Counted from the first letter of the stretch, positions 1 to 6,007 are shown. The stretch: 10,144 bases of DNA from Bacillota bacterium (GCA_021781855.1 JAJXWC010000076.1:1-10144), one strand, 5' to 3'. Numbers and translations: made by a program. The notes: generated by a model from the letters alone, not told the origin.

Positions 1-287
1 TTTGGTACAAATGTTTCTTTGAATGGCTTTTCATCAAATAAATGCTTGTCCATAAAATAACGGTAAGATTGCTCATTTGAACCATCAAGCCCAACATATT
101 CGTCCAAGTTAATTGAAGTCATATCACTAAAATCAAGGTCTGAATTAATCACTTGATTATAAAATTCAACAGGTGTTGAACCTGTTGCAAGCCCAAGTAC
201 TTTTGCACCATTTTCCATTGCAGCTTTAAGTGATTTGAATCCTTCTTTGCCGCCTTCAAGCTGGTTTTTAACTACGATGAGTTCCAT
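1..287 (-). CDS. nagB: Glucosamine-6-phosphate deaminase NagB, N-terminal part (gene runs off the left edge)
   Basis: NagB converts glucosamine-6-phosphate to fructose-6-phosphate and ammonia in the cytoplasm, the step that feeds amino sugars into glycolysis. The 95 complete codons visible begin MELIVVKNQLEGGKEGF. They carry the sugar-phosphate loop GLATGSTP (about residues 32-39) and the family signature NLDEYVGL (about 60-67). The usual length is about 230-240 residues, so the C-terminal 60 percent lies outside the window. The start is the ATG at 287-285, with AGGAG at 300-296 eight bases upstream. The gene has its own promoter and a NagR-like operator in the leader, and follows the pox terminator, so it is probably a separate transcription unit controlled by amino-sugar supply. 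It connects to the mur operon at the right end: MurQ makes GlcNAc-6-phosphate, which NagA (not seen here) would deacetylate to the NagB substrate. Identity is secure from motifs. Confidence 0.95.
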   Translation of the reverse strand, partial: MELIVVKNQLEGGKEGFKSLKAAMENGAKVLGLATGSTPVEFYNQVINSDLDFSDMTSINLDEYVGLDGSNEQSYRYFMDKHLFDEKPFKETFVP

Positions 288-316
288 TTTTGATTCTCCT
301 TTTTGGATATTTTCTA

Positions 317-336
317 AAATTGGTATATATCAATTT
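317..336. promoter_or_regulatory. NagR-like (GntR/HutC family) operator in the nagB leader
   Basis: The core ATTGGTATATATCAAT at 319-334 is a 16-base palindrome with one mismatched pair. It is flanked by AA and TT, which extend the symmetry to 317-336. Known NagR/YvoA sites in bacilli and streptococci are ATTGGTATAnACCAAT-like, so the match in sequence, length and target gene is good. It lies just downstream of the predicted transcription start, where a bound repressor would block elongation or clearance. Relief by glucosamine-6-phosphate is known for NagR and inferred here; no nagR gene lies in the window. Confidence 0.7.
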
Positions 337-341
337 ATCTA

Positions 342-376
342 CACTTTTATTATACCACAAAATTTTCTCTTGTCAA
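342..376 (-). promoter_or_regulatory. nagB promoter, near-consensus with extended -10
   Basis: On the minus strand there is TTGACA (376-371), a 16-base spacer ending in TGG, then TATAAT (354-349). The -35 and -10 are both perfect and the TGn extension is present, so the promoter is strong unless repressed. The start point is expected near 342, leaving a leader of about 55 bases that contains the operator at 319-334. Confidence 0.85.
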
Positions 377-383
377 TAAAAAA

Positions 384-425
384 GAACAAAAAAACCAGAA
401 GATACTTTTATCAACTTCTGGCTTT
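384..425 (-). terminator. Rho-independent terminator of pox
   Basis: Read on the minus strand, CCAGAAG (421-415) pairs with CTTCTGG (401-395), followed by seven T (394-388) and a further T-rich run. An A-tract with one G before the left arm pairs with the T-run through one G-T wobble, lengthening the stem. It lies about 60 bases past the pox stop and just upstream of the nagB -35, so it separates the two units. Confidence 0.8.
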
Positions 426-480
426 TATTACCTTTATAAATACTTTTAAGTGATTAACTTCTTTACTCCTACTAGCTAGG

Positions 481-2271
481 TCAAAATCCACCCAAATCTG
501 TAGCTTTACCCGCTTCTGTTAGTCCTTCTTCTGCGAGATATTTTGAAAACGGCTCTAAAACTTCCGCATGGTAGCGTGTCTTAAAAGCAGTGATTGCTTC
601 TTTGTCAAATTGAGCCGGGTCAAGTTGTAGTGCTTCTGTTGGAAGCGGACTTTCACCAGATATCTTTGCATCAATCAAAACGGTTAGTCCTGCTGCAATA
701 TCAGCTTTTGCTTGTGAAAAGATTTCTTCAAGTTCCTCCGGCTCTTTTACTGTATAGCCTTTTGCTCCCATTGCTTGTGCAACTTTTGCAAAATCAATTC
801 CCGTAAATTGAACACCTAAATAGCCTTGATTAGTCGCTTCTTGTTCGTCTTTAATAAAACCAAATTGCTCATTAGAGAAAACGACATTCAATATCGGAAG
901 TTTTTCTTGTACCTGAGTTGCAATATCTTGCATTACCATTGAAAAAGTCCCATCACCCGAAAGCGACCAAACTTGACGCTCTGGAAAGTCCAATTTTGCT
1001 GTGAGTGCACCGGGTACTCCCACTCCCATTGTGGCAAAAAGTCCTGAAGTACGCCAAAGTTGTTGTTTTCCCAATCGCAAATGACGAACAGAAGTCTGAG
1101 TGACATCGCCAACATCTACGGAGAATACTGCATTTTCATCAGCAATCTTGTTGATTGCATTGTAAACTTGATAGAGATTAAGTGGTGCTTTCAAATCTTG
1201 TTCAAGCTGGTTAGTATAAACTTTCCAGTTAGCCACATTTTTCAAATTAGCCCGCCACCACGGTGTTTCATCCTTAAGACCCATTTTTTCATTTAACGCA
1301 GAAACTACCTTTTTAGCATCTGCAAGAATAGCAAGTTCTGTTCGCTGACGTTTCCCTAACTTAGCTGAATCAATATCTACTTGAATTACATGCTTGACAT
1401 GTTCAAACATGTTTGTCACATCAATAAAAGGCTGATTTGTACCTAACATTAAGACAACATCTGCATTGGCAATCGCTTCATTTGACGGTTTTCGAGCCAC
1501 ACGAATGGAAGAACCTAGGAAACCTTCATACTCATTGTCAATAGTATCTATTGCAAGTGCAGAAATCATGATTGGTGCTTTGATTTTACGCGAAAACTCG
1601 ACCAACTCTTTTCCAGCACCGCGCATTCCAATTCCTGAAAAAATGATAGGACGTTCTGCTTTTTCTAAAATCTCTGCTGCTTTATCAATATCTACTTTTT
1701 TCGGCTCTGCAAGCTCTGGAACTTGATAAACTTGACTTGCATCAAACCAACTGTCTGCTTCAATTTCTCCCCAGCCTAAGTCAACAGGAAGTTGGACAAC
1801 AGCTACACCGTGCTTACTGTAAGCCTGACGAACAGCTTCATCCATGATATGAGGAAGCGATTGCGCTGTCATCACCACTCGATGATAAACGGCAACGTCC
1901 GCATAAATCGGGTCCTCATTCATTTCTTGGAAAGTATCCATATTCATTCCCGTTGTGCCAAATTGACCAATAATAGCTAAAACAGGGACACCATCTTCCT
2001 TCGCATCATAAAGCCCATTCAGCAAATGAATTCCGCCAGGTCCCGCCGAACCAAAAGCTACACCAATATGACCCGTAAATTTTGCATGCATACTAGCCGC
2101 CATTGCTCCAACTTCTTCGTGACGAACTTGAACAAAATGGATTCTTTCTTGCTCTTCAAGTAAAGCATCCATTAGTGAATTAATAGAACCACCAGGGATG
2201 CCATAAATATTCTTTACTCCCCAATTTTCAAGCACTTTAACGGTAGCAACGCCTGCTTTAATCTTGCTCAT
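481..2271 (-). CDS. pox: Pyruvate oxidase (acetyl-phosphate forming, TPP/FAD)
   Basis: This cytoplasmic homotetrameric flavoenzyme converts pyruvate, phosphate and O2 to acetyl phosphate, CO2 and H2O2. The 596 residues follow the three-domain TPP-enzyme plan: PYR domain about 1-185, FAD-binding domain about 190-345, PP domain about 360-540. Glu52 in VRHEEVGA is the TPP-activating glutamate (Glu59 in Lactobacillus plantarum POX). GDG at 439-441 through Asn467 is the TPP/Mg motif. Phe472 and Glu476 in GFIKDEQE match active-site Phe479 and Glu483 of that enzyme, with a constant offset of seven. The protein ends in GGF like the lactobacillus enzyme, so it is intact. The start is ATG at 2271-2269 with AAAGGGAGA at 2285-2277. 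It is transcribed alone, away from queA, and ends at its own terminator. In these bacteria such enzymes yield extra ATP via acetyl phosphate aerobically and release peroxide. The match to phosphate-dependent Pox/SpxB is clearly better than to acetolactate synthase, given its 596-residue length and GFIKDEQE motif. Confidence 0.95.
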   Translation of the reverse strand: MSKIKAGVATVKVLENWGVKNIYGIPGGSINSLMDALLEEQERIHFVQVRHEEVGAMAASMHAKFTGHIGVAFGSAGPGGIHLLNGLYDAKEDGVPVLAIIGQFGTTGMNMDTFQEMNEDPIYADVAVYHRVVMTAQSLPHIMDEAVRQAYSKHGVAVVQLPVDLGWGEIEADSWFDASQVYQVPELAEPKKVDIDKAAEILEKAERPIIFSGIGMRGAGKELVEFSRKIKAPIMISALAIDTIDNEYEGFLGSSIRVARKPSNEAIANADVVLMLGTNQPFIDVTNMFEHVKHVIQVDIDSAKLGKRQRTELAILADAKKVVSALNEKMGLKDETPWWRANLKNVANWKVYTNQLEQDLKAPLNLYQVYNAINKIADENAVFSVDVGDVTQTSVRHLRLGKQQLWRTSGLFATMGVGVPGALTAKLDFPERQVWSLSGDGTFSMVMQDIATQVQEKLPILNVVFSNEQFGFIKDEQEATNQGYLGVQFTGIDFAKVAQAMGAKGYTVKEPEELEEIFSQAKADIAAGLTVLIDAKISGESPLPTEALQLDPAQFDKEAITAFKTRYHAEVLEPFSKYLAEEGLTEAGKATDLGGF

Positions 2272-2290
2272 TGATTTCTCCCTTTCTCTG

Positions 2291-2387
2291 TAAAGTGTTT
2301 TGCAACACCAACAAAATCTTCATTTGTTACTATATCTTTTTTAGAGACTTACTTTATAATCACATTATACATTTAACATAAAGTGTT
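2291..2387. repeat. Two copies of TAAAGTGTT flanking the pox start region, one in the promoter spacer
   Basis: TAAAGTGTT occurs at 2291-2299 and 2379-2387 in the same orientation. The upstream copy lies in the -35/-10 spacer of the pox promoter; the downstream copy lies in the leader. On the minus strand the context is ACAACACTTTA and AAAACACTTTA, so similarity extends slightly beyond nine bases. A paired site for an unidentified regulator is possible, as is chance in an AT-rich region. Confidence 0.35.
2295..2308 (-). promoter_or_regulatory. Small leader hairpin with GNRA-type loop before the pox ribosome binding site
   Basis: On the minus strand GTGTT-GCAA-AACAC forms a 5-pair stem with a GCAA tetraloop, extendable by one G-T pair. 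It ends about 10 bases before the Shine-Dalgarno sequence at 2285-2277. A role in mRNA stability or initiation is speculative. Confidence 0.35.
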
Positions 2388-2392
2388 GTAAA
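2357..2392 (-). promoter_or_regulatory. pox promoter
   Basis: On the minus strand TTTACA (2392-2387) is separated by exactly 17 bases from TATAAT (2369-2364). The start point is expected near 2357, giving a leader of about 85 bases. The leader holds a small hairpin at 2295-2308 next to the ribosome binding site. Confidence 0.8.
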
Positions 2393-2461
2393 ATATTTGT
2401 GCTTATAAAATCATTCGGTAAAAAAATCCTCCTAACAAAATCAGATAAAAATTTTTTAAAA

Positions 2462-2477
2462 TGATATAATTGAGCTG
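2462..2477 (+). promoter_or_regulatory. queA promoter, extended -10 type
   Basis: TGATATAAT at 2462-2470 is a perfect extended -10 (TGn then TATAAT). No convincing -35 stands at the right spacing (CAGATA at 2442-2447). The start would be near 2477, giving a leader of about 90 bases. It is divergent from the pox promoter, with the two -10 boxes about 95 bases apart. Confidence 0.65.
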
Positions 2478-2479
2478 TG

Positions 2480-2568
2480 CTTCAATTTTATCTAACTTTT
2501 GAAGAAACAGTTCGTTACAGGAAAGGAAATACTCAAAAAAATAATTTGAGCTGAATAAACACCCATTT
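2480..2568 (+). promoter_or_regulatory. queA leader with two small hairpins and a displaced Shine-Dalgarno
   Basis: CTTCAA at 2480-2485 pairs with TTGAAG at 2499-2504. CTCAAA (2532-2537) pairs with TTTGAG (2545-2550). A good AAAGGAAA lies at 2522-2529, but the first queA ATG is at 2569, about 40 bases later. Nothing better than weak GAG is near the ATG, and an in-frame stop at 2542-2544 rules out a longer QueA. The second hairpin, if folded, would shorten the gap but not to the usual 5-10 bases. I could not match it to any preQ1 riboswitch class. Confidence 0.4.
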
Positions 2569-3606
2569 ATGAATATTAACGATTTTGATTTTAATCTCCC
2601 CGAAGAATTAATTGCCCAGACCCCGCTCGAAAAACGTGATAGTAGTCGCTTACTCGTGATTGACCCTCTTACGCATCAAATACAAGACAAACATTTCACG
2701 GATATTTTGGACGAATTTGAAGCAGGCGATGCCCTTGTGCTCAATAACACCCGTGTGCTGCCTGCACGACTTCATGGCGAACGCGCTGAGACGCATGGGC
2801 ATGTCGAGCTTCTCCTCCTCAAAGACAAGGGCGAAAATCGCTGGGAAACGCTCGCAAAGCCTGCACGCAAGATGAAAATCGGCGAGAAACTCATTTTTGG
2901 CGACGGACGACTGAGTGCAACGGTACTTGAAGAACTTGAACACGGCGGACGTATTGTCAAATTTGCTTATGATGGCATTTTCCTTGAAGTTTTAGAAAGT
3001 CTTGGTGAAATGCCTCTACCGCCTTATATCCACGAGCAGCTCCAAGATAAAGAGCGCTATCAGACCGTCTATGCCAAAGAAAATGGCTCAGCGGCAGCAC
3101 CTACTGCAGGGCTTCACTACACGCCTGAGCTCTTGCAAGCCATCAAAGACAAGGGGGTTCATATTGTGGAGCTGACTTTGCACGTTGGGCTGGGAACTTT
3201 TCGCCCCGTCAGCGTTGACAATGTCGATGAACATCACATGCACAGTGAATTTTATCGCCTAACAGAGGAAGCCGCAGCCGAGCTTCGCGCGGTCAAAGCG
3301 AGTGGTCATAAAATCGTCGCCAGTGGTACGACATCCATTCGCACGCTAGAAACGATTGGGAGCAAGTTTGATGGCGATATTCAAGCAGACAGTGGTTGGA
3401 CCGATATTTTCATTAAACCGGGTTACGAATGGAAAGTCGTTGACGCTTTTAACACCAATTTCCATCTGCCAAAATCAACGCTCGTCATGCTCGTTTCCGC
3501 TTTTGCAGGTCGTGATTTCGTGCTCGAATCCTATCAGCATGCGATTGACAAGGGCTACCGTTTCTTTAGTTTCGGCGACGCCATGTTTGTCCGTCCTAAA
3601 AAATGA
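2569..3606 (+). CDS. queA: S-adenosylmethionine:tRNA ribosyltransferase-isomerase QueA
   Basis: QueA moves and isomerises the ribosyl part of S-adenosylmethionine onto 7-aminomethyl-7-deazaguanine at the tRNA wobble base (position 34), making epoxyqueuosine, the penultimate queuosine intermediate. The 345 residues are full length. Family blocks run in order: DFNLPEELIAQTPLEKRD at the start, NNTRVLPARL (about 64), ENGSAAAPTAGLH (about 172-184), LHVGLGTFRPV, SGTTSIRTLE, then the C-terminal HLPKSTLVMLVSAFAGR and FGDAMFV. The start matches the usual streptococcal N-terminus, although the ribosome binding site is poor. Its last four bases overlap the next gene (ATGA at 3603-3606), so the two are probably translationally coupled. 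No other queuosine gene is visible. Identity is secure. Confidence 0.97.
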   Translation: MNINDFDFNLPEELIAQTPLEKRDSSRLLVIDPLTHQIQDKHFTDILDEFEAGDALVLNNTRVLPARLHGERAETHGHVELLLLKDKGENRWETLAKPARKMKIGEKLIFGDGRLSATVLEELEHGGRIVKFAYDGIFLEVLESLGEMPLPPYIHEQLQDKERYQTVYAKENGSAAAPTAGLHYTPELLQAIKDKGVHIVELTLHVGLGTFRPVSVDNVDEHHMHSEFYRLTEEAAAELRAVKASGHKIVASGTTSIRTLETIGSKFDGDIQADSGWTDIFIKPGYEWKVVDAFNTNFHLPKSTLVMLVSAFAGRDFVLESYQHAIDKGYRFFSFGDAMFVRPKK

Positions 3607-4187
3607 GTTTTGTCAATCTTGTCATGACGCCTGATTTCATCAGTATTGTCAGTGACGGTCAAATTACTGAAAGCGGGCAAATCACCCAGACGCATTTCAA
3701 AAAATTTATCGTCAGTCCACAGCATTTTGTCGTTGCCATCACAGGTTTTCAGTTGATTACGGAAAACATCAAGAAAAAGTTCTACTATCAGCCCAATCTG
3801 TCTTTTGACGAAGCCGTCAAATTTCTCATACAAGAACTTGAAAAATATAAGGATAAGCGACTCCATTTTGGACAGACATTCATTTGCTACAACGCAATCA
3901 TCGCAGGCTTTCCAACGAACCACTCAACACCGATTGCCATGAGTTTTCATATCGAAAATCAGCAGTTGACGCGTAAAGTTTATGAAAAATCTGCACTCAT
4001 TTCACTTTTGCCTGACGATATTGATTTTAATCCAAATTTCATTATTAGCGAAAATCTAAGGTATTTTGATAAAAATTCACGGCTTTTTCACATCCAAAGT
4101 CTTCAGCGCAATGCTCTTTACAAAGTCGCAGCCCACTCGAAAACAGTCAACCGTACTGTCTTTCAAGAAATCATAAAAAAAGACTGA
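3603..4187 (+). CDS. Probable Ntn-hydrolase of the HslV/proteasome-beta type, coupled to queA (function unknown)
   Basis: This 194-residue protein is not one I know by name. Its start resembles HslV and proteasome beta subunits. If Met is removed (expected before Ser), it begins SFVNLV. Asp17 lies in SDGQ (HslV has GDGQ at the same place) and Lys33 is the second lysine of HFKK (HslV: NVKK). The spacing Ser1-Asp17-Lys33 is exactly that of the Thr1-Asp17-Lys33 catalytic set, with no gaps against the E. coli HslV sequence as I remember it. The strand then AITGF, helices (about 48-80) and ICYNAIIAGF (about 95-104) fit the alpha-beta-beta-alpha sandwich. A clear GSGG motif of HslV is absent. Length (HslV about 175) fits. 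There is no signal peptide and no membrane segment. It has no Shine-Dalgarno of its own; its ATG overlaps the queA stop. Fold is inferred with fair confidence; a peptidase or amidase activity is only a hypothesis, and no HslU-like ATPase is nearby. Confidence 0.8.
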   Translation: MSFVNLVMTPDFISIVSDGQITESGQITQTHFKKFIVSPQHFVVAITGFQLITENIKKKFYYQPNLSFDEAVKFLIQELEKYKDKRLHFGQTFICYNAIIAGFPTNHSTPIAMSFHIENQQLTRKVYEKSALISLLPDDIDFNPNFIISENLRYFDKNSRLFHIQSLQRNALYKVAAHSKTVNRTVFQEIIKKD

Positions 4188-4203
4188 AATTCAGTCTTTT
4201 TTC
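4175..4203. terminator. Two-way terminator shared by the queA-coupled gene and the 55-residue gene
   Basis: AAAAAAGACTGAA at 4176-4188 and its exact complement at 4190-4202 flank a single A. The practical hairpin is an 11-pair stem with loop AAATT, and six T follow on each strand. It therefore works in both directions, and both stop codons lie inside it (4185-4187 plus; 4193-4191 minus). Confidence 0.9.
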
Positions 4204-4358
4204 TTATCATCATTTTGTTTTTTCGCCGTAGAAAGCCGCAATTTACCAGACGGATTATACTTTTTCAGCAACTCATCAATCCGTTCATCATTCCAGTGGT
4301 CTGCGGACACAACAAAATTTCCGTCCTTATCACGATTTCCGATAATTTTAAAACCCAT
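4191..4358 (-). CDS. Small conserved-looking hypothetical protein, 55 residues
   Basis: Not recognised by name. The open frame starts at ATG 4358-4356 with a good GGAG (4369-4366) seven bases upstream and runs to TGA at 4193-4191. It begins MGFKIIGNRDKDGNFV and continues with SADHWNDERIDELLKKYNP, then a charged, lysine-rich tail ending DDKKKD. The first half could form short strands (the NRDKDGNFVV turn) and a helix; the tail looks disordered. It is soluble, with no signal peptide. The evidence that it is real is the strong ribosome binding site, a coding-like composition and a fitting terminator at its end. It lies downstream of obgE on the same strand but 295 bases away, across a structured spacer; I see no convincing promoter of its own, so read-through from obgE is the simplest source of transcript. 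Function unknown. Confidence 0.75.
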   Translation of the reverse strand: MGFKIIGNRDKDGNFVVSADHWNDERIDELLKKYNPSGKLRLSTAKKQNDDKKKD

Positions 4359-4509
4359 TTCTCATCTCCACTTTAAGATATCAGTCCGACTGCTCTGAAC
4401 TCCAGAAAATTAAGCAAATAAGTACTACAGATTTCCAAATTTTACCTGTTTTCCGAACTTCAAGGGTACAACCTGACCTTTCAATATCAGGTCCCCCTGT
4501 CCCTGAAGT

Positions 4510-4570
4510 CTATCTCGCTTCGCTCCGCTGTCCATTCGCTCTATCTCCACTTCGTTACGCTGTCGATTTC
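4510..4570. repeat. Tandem pair of imperfect 30-base direct repeats
   Basis: The units at 4510-4540 and 4541-4570 both start with CTATCTC and share, after one or two base shifts, CTTCG, then CGCTGTC and ATT. About three quarters of positions match by eye. They lie directly after the large hairpin arm ending at 4509. A second small direct repeat, GCAAGCG followed by CTAA with one base difference, lies at 4601-4614 and 4615-4627. Confidence 0.6.
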
Positions 4571-4575
4571 ACTAA

Positions 4576-4589
4576 CCGACTAAAGTCGG
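4576..4589. repeat. Perfect short inverted repeat CCGACTAAAGTCGG
   Basis: A six-base perfect inverted repeat with two central bases (in practice a 5-pair stem with a TAAA loop). No T-run follows on either strand, so it is not a standard terminator. It may be part of the larger structured element around it. Confidence 0.6.
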
Positions 4590-4653
4590 AAGTTCAAATC
4601 GCAAGCGACTAAAGGCAAGCGCTAAGCTCCCAGGTCAGAAGGGCGAACTCAGT

Positions 4654-5967
4654 TTAATCAACAAATTCAAATTCAAATTTCTCAATTCGTACCAAATCAC
4701 CATCCTCAGCACCAGCTTCACGCAATGCCTCATCAACACCCCAACCACGCATTTGCCGAGCAAATTTCATCGCTGATTCATCATGCTCAAGATTAGTCAT
4801 CTTATAAAGTTTAATCAATTTCTCACCAGACAAACGGAAAGCACCATCTGGGTCTCGTGAAATTTCAAACGGTTGTTCCTCTGCTTCAAAACCATAATAA
4901 GCCACTTCAGAAGCCAAATCTTCTTCATCATAAAGCGGAAATTCAGGTGTATCAGCCAAAACTTCACTCGTTTGTGCCAACAAACTCTGAAGCCCCTCTT
5001 GCGTTAAAGCCGAGATTTCAAAAATCTGAGGGATTTCACTTCCGACAGGCAAATCTGCCGCCAGTTTTTTCTTGAATTCTGCCAAATTTTCTGCTGATTC
5101 AGGCATATCCATTTTATTAGCAACAATCAGCTGAGGACGTTCCATTAAGCGTAGATTATACGACTCCAATTCCTCATTAATTGTTTTATAATCTTCATAA
5201 GGGTCACGTCCTTCGAGCCCTGACATATCCAAAATATGCAGTAAAACACGTGTCCGCTCAATATGTCTCAAAAACTGAATTCCTAACCCAGCACCGCTAT
5301 GAGCCCCCTCAATCAATCCGGGCATATCCGCCATGACAAAATCATGACCATCATCTACACGCACCATTCCAATATTTGGCGTAATTGTCGTGAAATGATA
5401 AGCCCCAATCTTTGGACGAGCATTAGAAACCACACTCAAAATCGTTGATTTCCCCACCGATGGAAAACCAACTAAGCCAACATCAGCCAATACGCGTAAT
5501 TCGAGCAGCAAAATTCTTTCTTCACCAGGTTCTCCATTCTCAGCAACCTCAGGCGCTGGATTTTTAGCTGTTGCAAATCGAATATTGCCACGACCACCAC
5601 GACCGCCTTTGGCTACAATGAATTCTTGGTTATTGTGAACCAAGTCAGCCAATACAACACCAGTTTCATTATCTTTAACCGTTGTTCCTTGCGGCACACG
5701 CACAATCGTATCTTCCGCTCCACGACCGTGCATGCCTTTATTCATCCCTTTTTCTCCAGGTTTTCCGCGGAAAATCCGATTATAGCGAAAATCCATAAGC
5801 GTGGACATTCCCTCATCAACTTTGAAAATGACTGAGCCGCCACGTCCTCCATCTCCACCAGCAGGGCCTCCGTCTGGCACATACTTTTCTCGCCGAAAAG
5901 CAACTGCACCGTCGCCGCCTTTTCCCGCTTTTACCTCAATTCTTGCTGTATCTAAAAATAAACTCAT
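4654..5967 (-). CDS. obgE: Obg-family GTPase ObgE/CgtA
   Basis: ObgE is an essential, slowly hydrolysing GTPase that binds the large ribosomal subunit during assembly and links growth to (p)ppGpp. The 437 residues comprise the glycine-rich Obg fold (1-158, with repeated GGxGG runs), the G domain and a C-terminal OCT domain (about 350-430). G-domain motifs are G1 GFPSVGKST at 167-175, G2 TTITP at 193-197, G3 DMPG at 214-217, G4 NKMD at 284-287 and G5 SAL at 319-321. Length matches Bacillus and Streptococcus Obg (about 430-437). The start is ATG at 5967-5965 with AGGA at 5978-5975. The C-terminus ends in a short alternating run, FEFEFVD, from a repeated GAATTT. Transcription starts from its own promoter, which overlaps the upstream murR terminator. 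The only gene downstream on the strand is the 55-residue one. Identity is secure. Confidence 0.98.
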   Translation of the reverse strand: MSLFLDTARIEVKAGKGGDGAVAFRREKYVPDGGPAGGDGGRGGSVIFKVDEGMSTLMDFRYNRIFRGKPGEKGMNKGMHGRGAEDTIVRVPQGTTVKDNETGVVLADLVHNNQEFIVAKGGRGGRGNIRFATAKNPAPEVAENGEPGEERILLLELRVLADVGLVGFPSVGKSTILSVVSNARPKIGAYHFTTITPNIGMVRVDDGHDFVMADMPGLIEGAHSGAGLGIQFLRHIERTRVLLHILDMSGLEGRDPYEDYKTINEELESYNLRLMERPQLIVANKMDMPESAENLAEFKKKLAADLPVGSEIPQIFEISALTQEGLQSLLAQTSEVLADTPEFPLYDEEDLASEVAYYGFEAEEQPFEISRDPDGAFRLSGEKLIKLYKMTNLEHDESAMKFARQMRGWGVDEALREAGAEDGDLVRIEKFEFEFVD

Positions 5968-5989
5968 TTTTCTATCCTATCTTTTTTAT

Positions 5990-6006
5990 CAAAACCTATT
6001 ATAACA
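5990..6006 (-). promoter_or_regulatory. obgE promoter, extended -10 type
   Basis: TGTTATAAT on the minus strand (6006-5998) is a perfect TGn-TATAAT. There is no good -35 at 16-18 bases; TTGACT is only 10 bases upstream and belongs to the murR terminator stem. The start point is expected near 5991, leaving a short leader of about 24 bases. Confidence 0.65.
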
Positions 6007-6007
6007 C

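Larger units (their letters stand above)
4381..4650. repeat. Gene-free structured element between obgE and the 55-residue gene
   Basis: This stretch has no plausible open frame with a ribosome binding site. It is dense in short symmetrical sequence. CAGTC-C-GACTG lies at 4382-4392. ACTTCAAGGG (4457-4466) pairs with CCCTGAAGT (4501-4509) with one bulged A, enclosing ACCTGA (4471-4476) with TCAGGT (4487-4492). CCGACT (4576-4581) faces AGTCGG (4584-4589). Alternative pairings exist: GAACTTC (4455-4461) with GAAGTTC (4589-4595), and CTGACCT (4473-4479) with AGGTCAG (4632-4638). The middle is richer in C and G than the other spacers. It may be a dispersed repeat, the remnant of a small mobile sequence, or a structured untranslated region; the window alone cannot decide. 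Confidence 0.55.

Noticed and set aside
235..453. 72-residue plus-strand frame over the nagB start and spacer
   Set aside because: It is antisense to nagB and runs through its promoter and the pox terminator, so it is a chance open frame in AT-rich DNA.
2289..2304. TGTAAAGTGTTTTGCA as a CcpA (cre) site for pox
   Set aside because: The central CG of the cre consensus is replaced by GT and the right half is misplaced, so it is too poor a match to call.
2477..2568. A preQ1 riboswitch before queA
   Set aside because: The gene context is suggestive, but the leader lacks recognisable preQ1-I or preQ1-II conserved segments; only two plain hairpins are visible.
3555..3923. 122-residue open frame on the minus strand opposite the queA end and the coupled gene
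   Set aside because: It overlaps two well-supported plus-strand genes and has no ribosome binding site or recognisable motif.
4859..4868. TGAAATTTCA inside obgE as a second MurR site
   Set aside because: It is 10 bases with no central spacer, lies deep in a coding region and encodes ordinary obgE codons.
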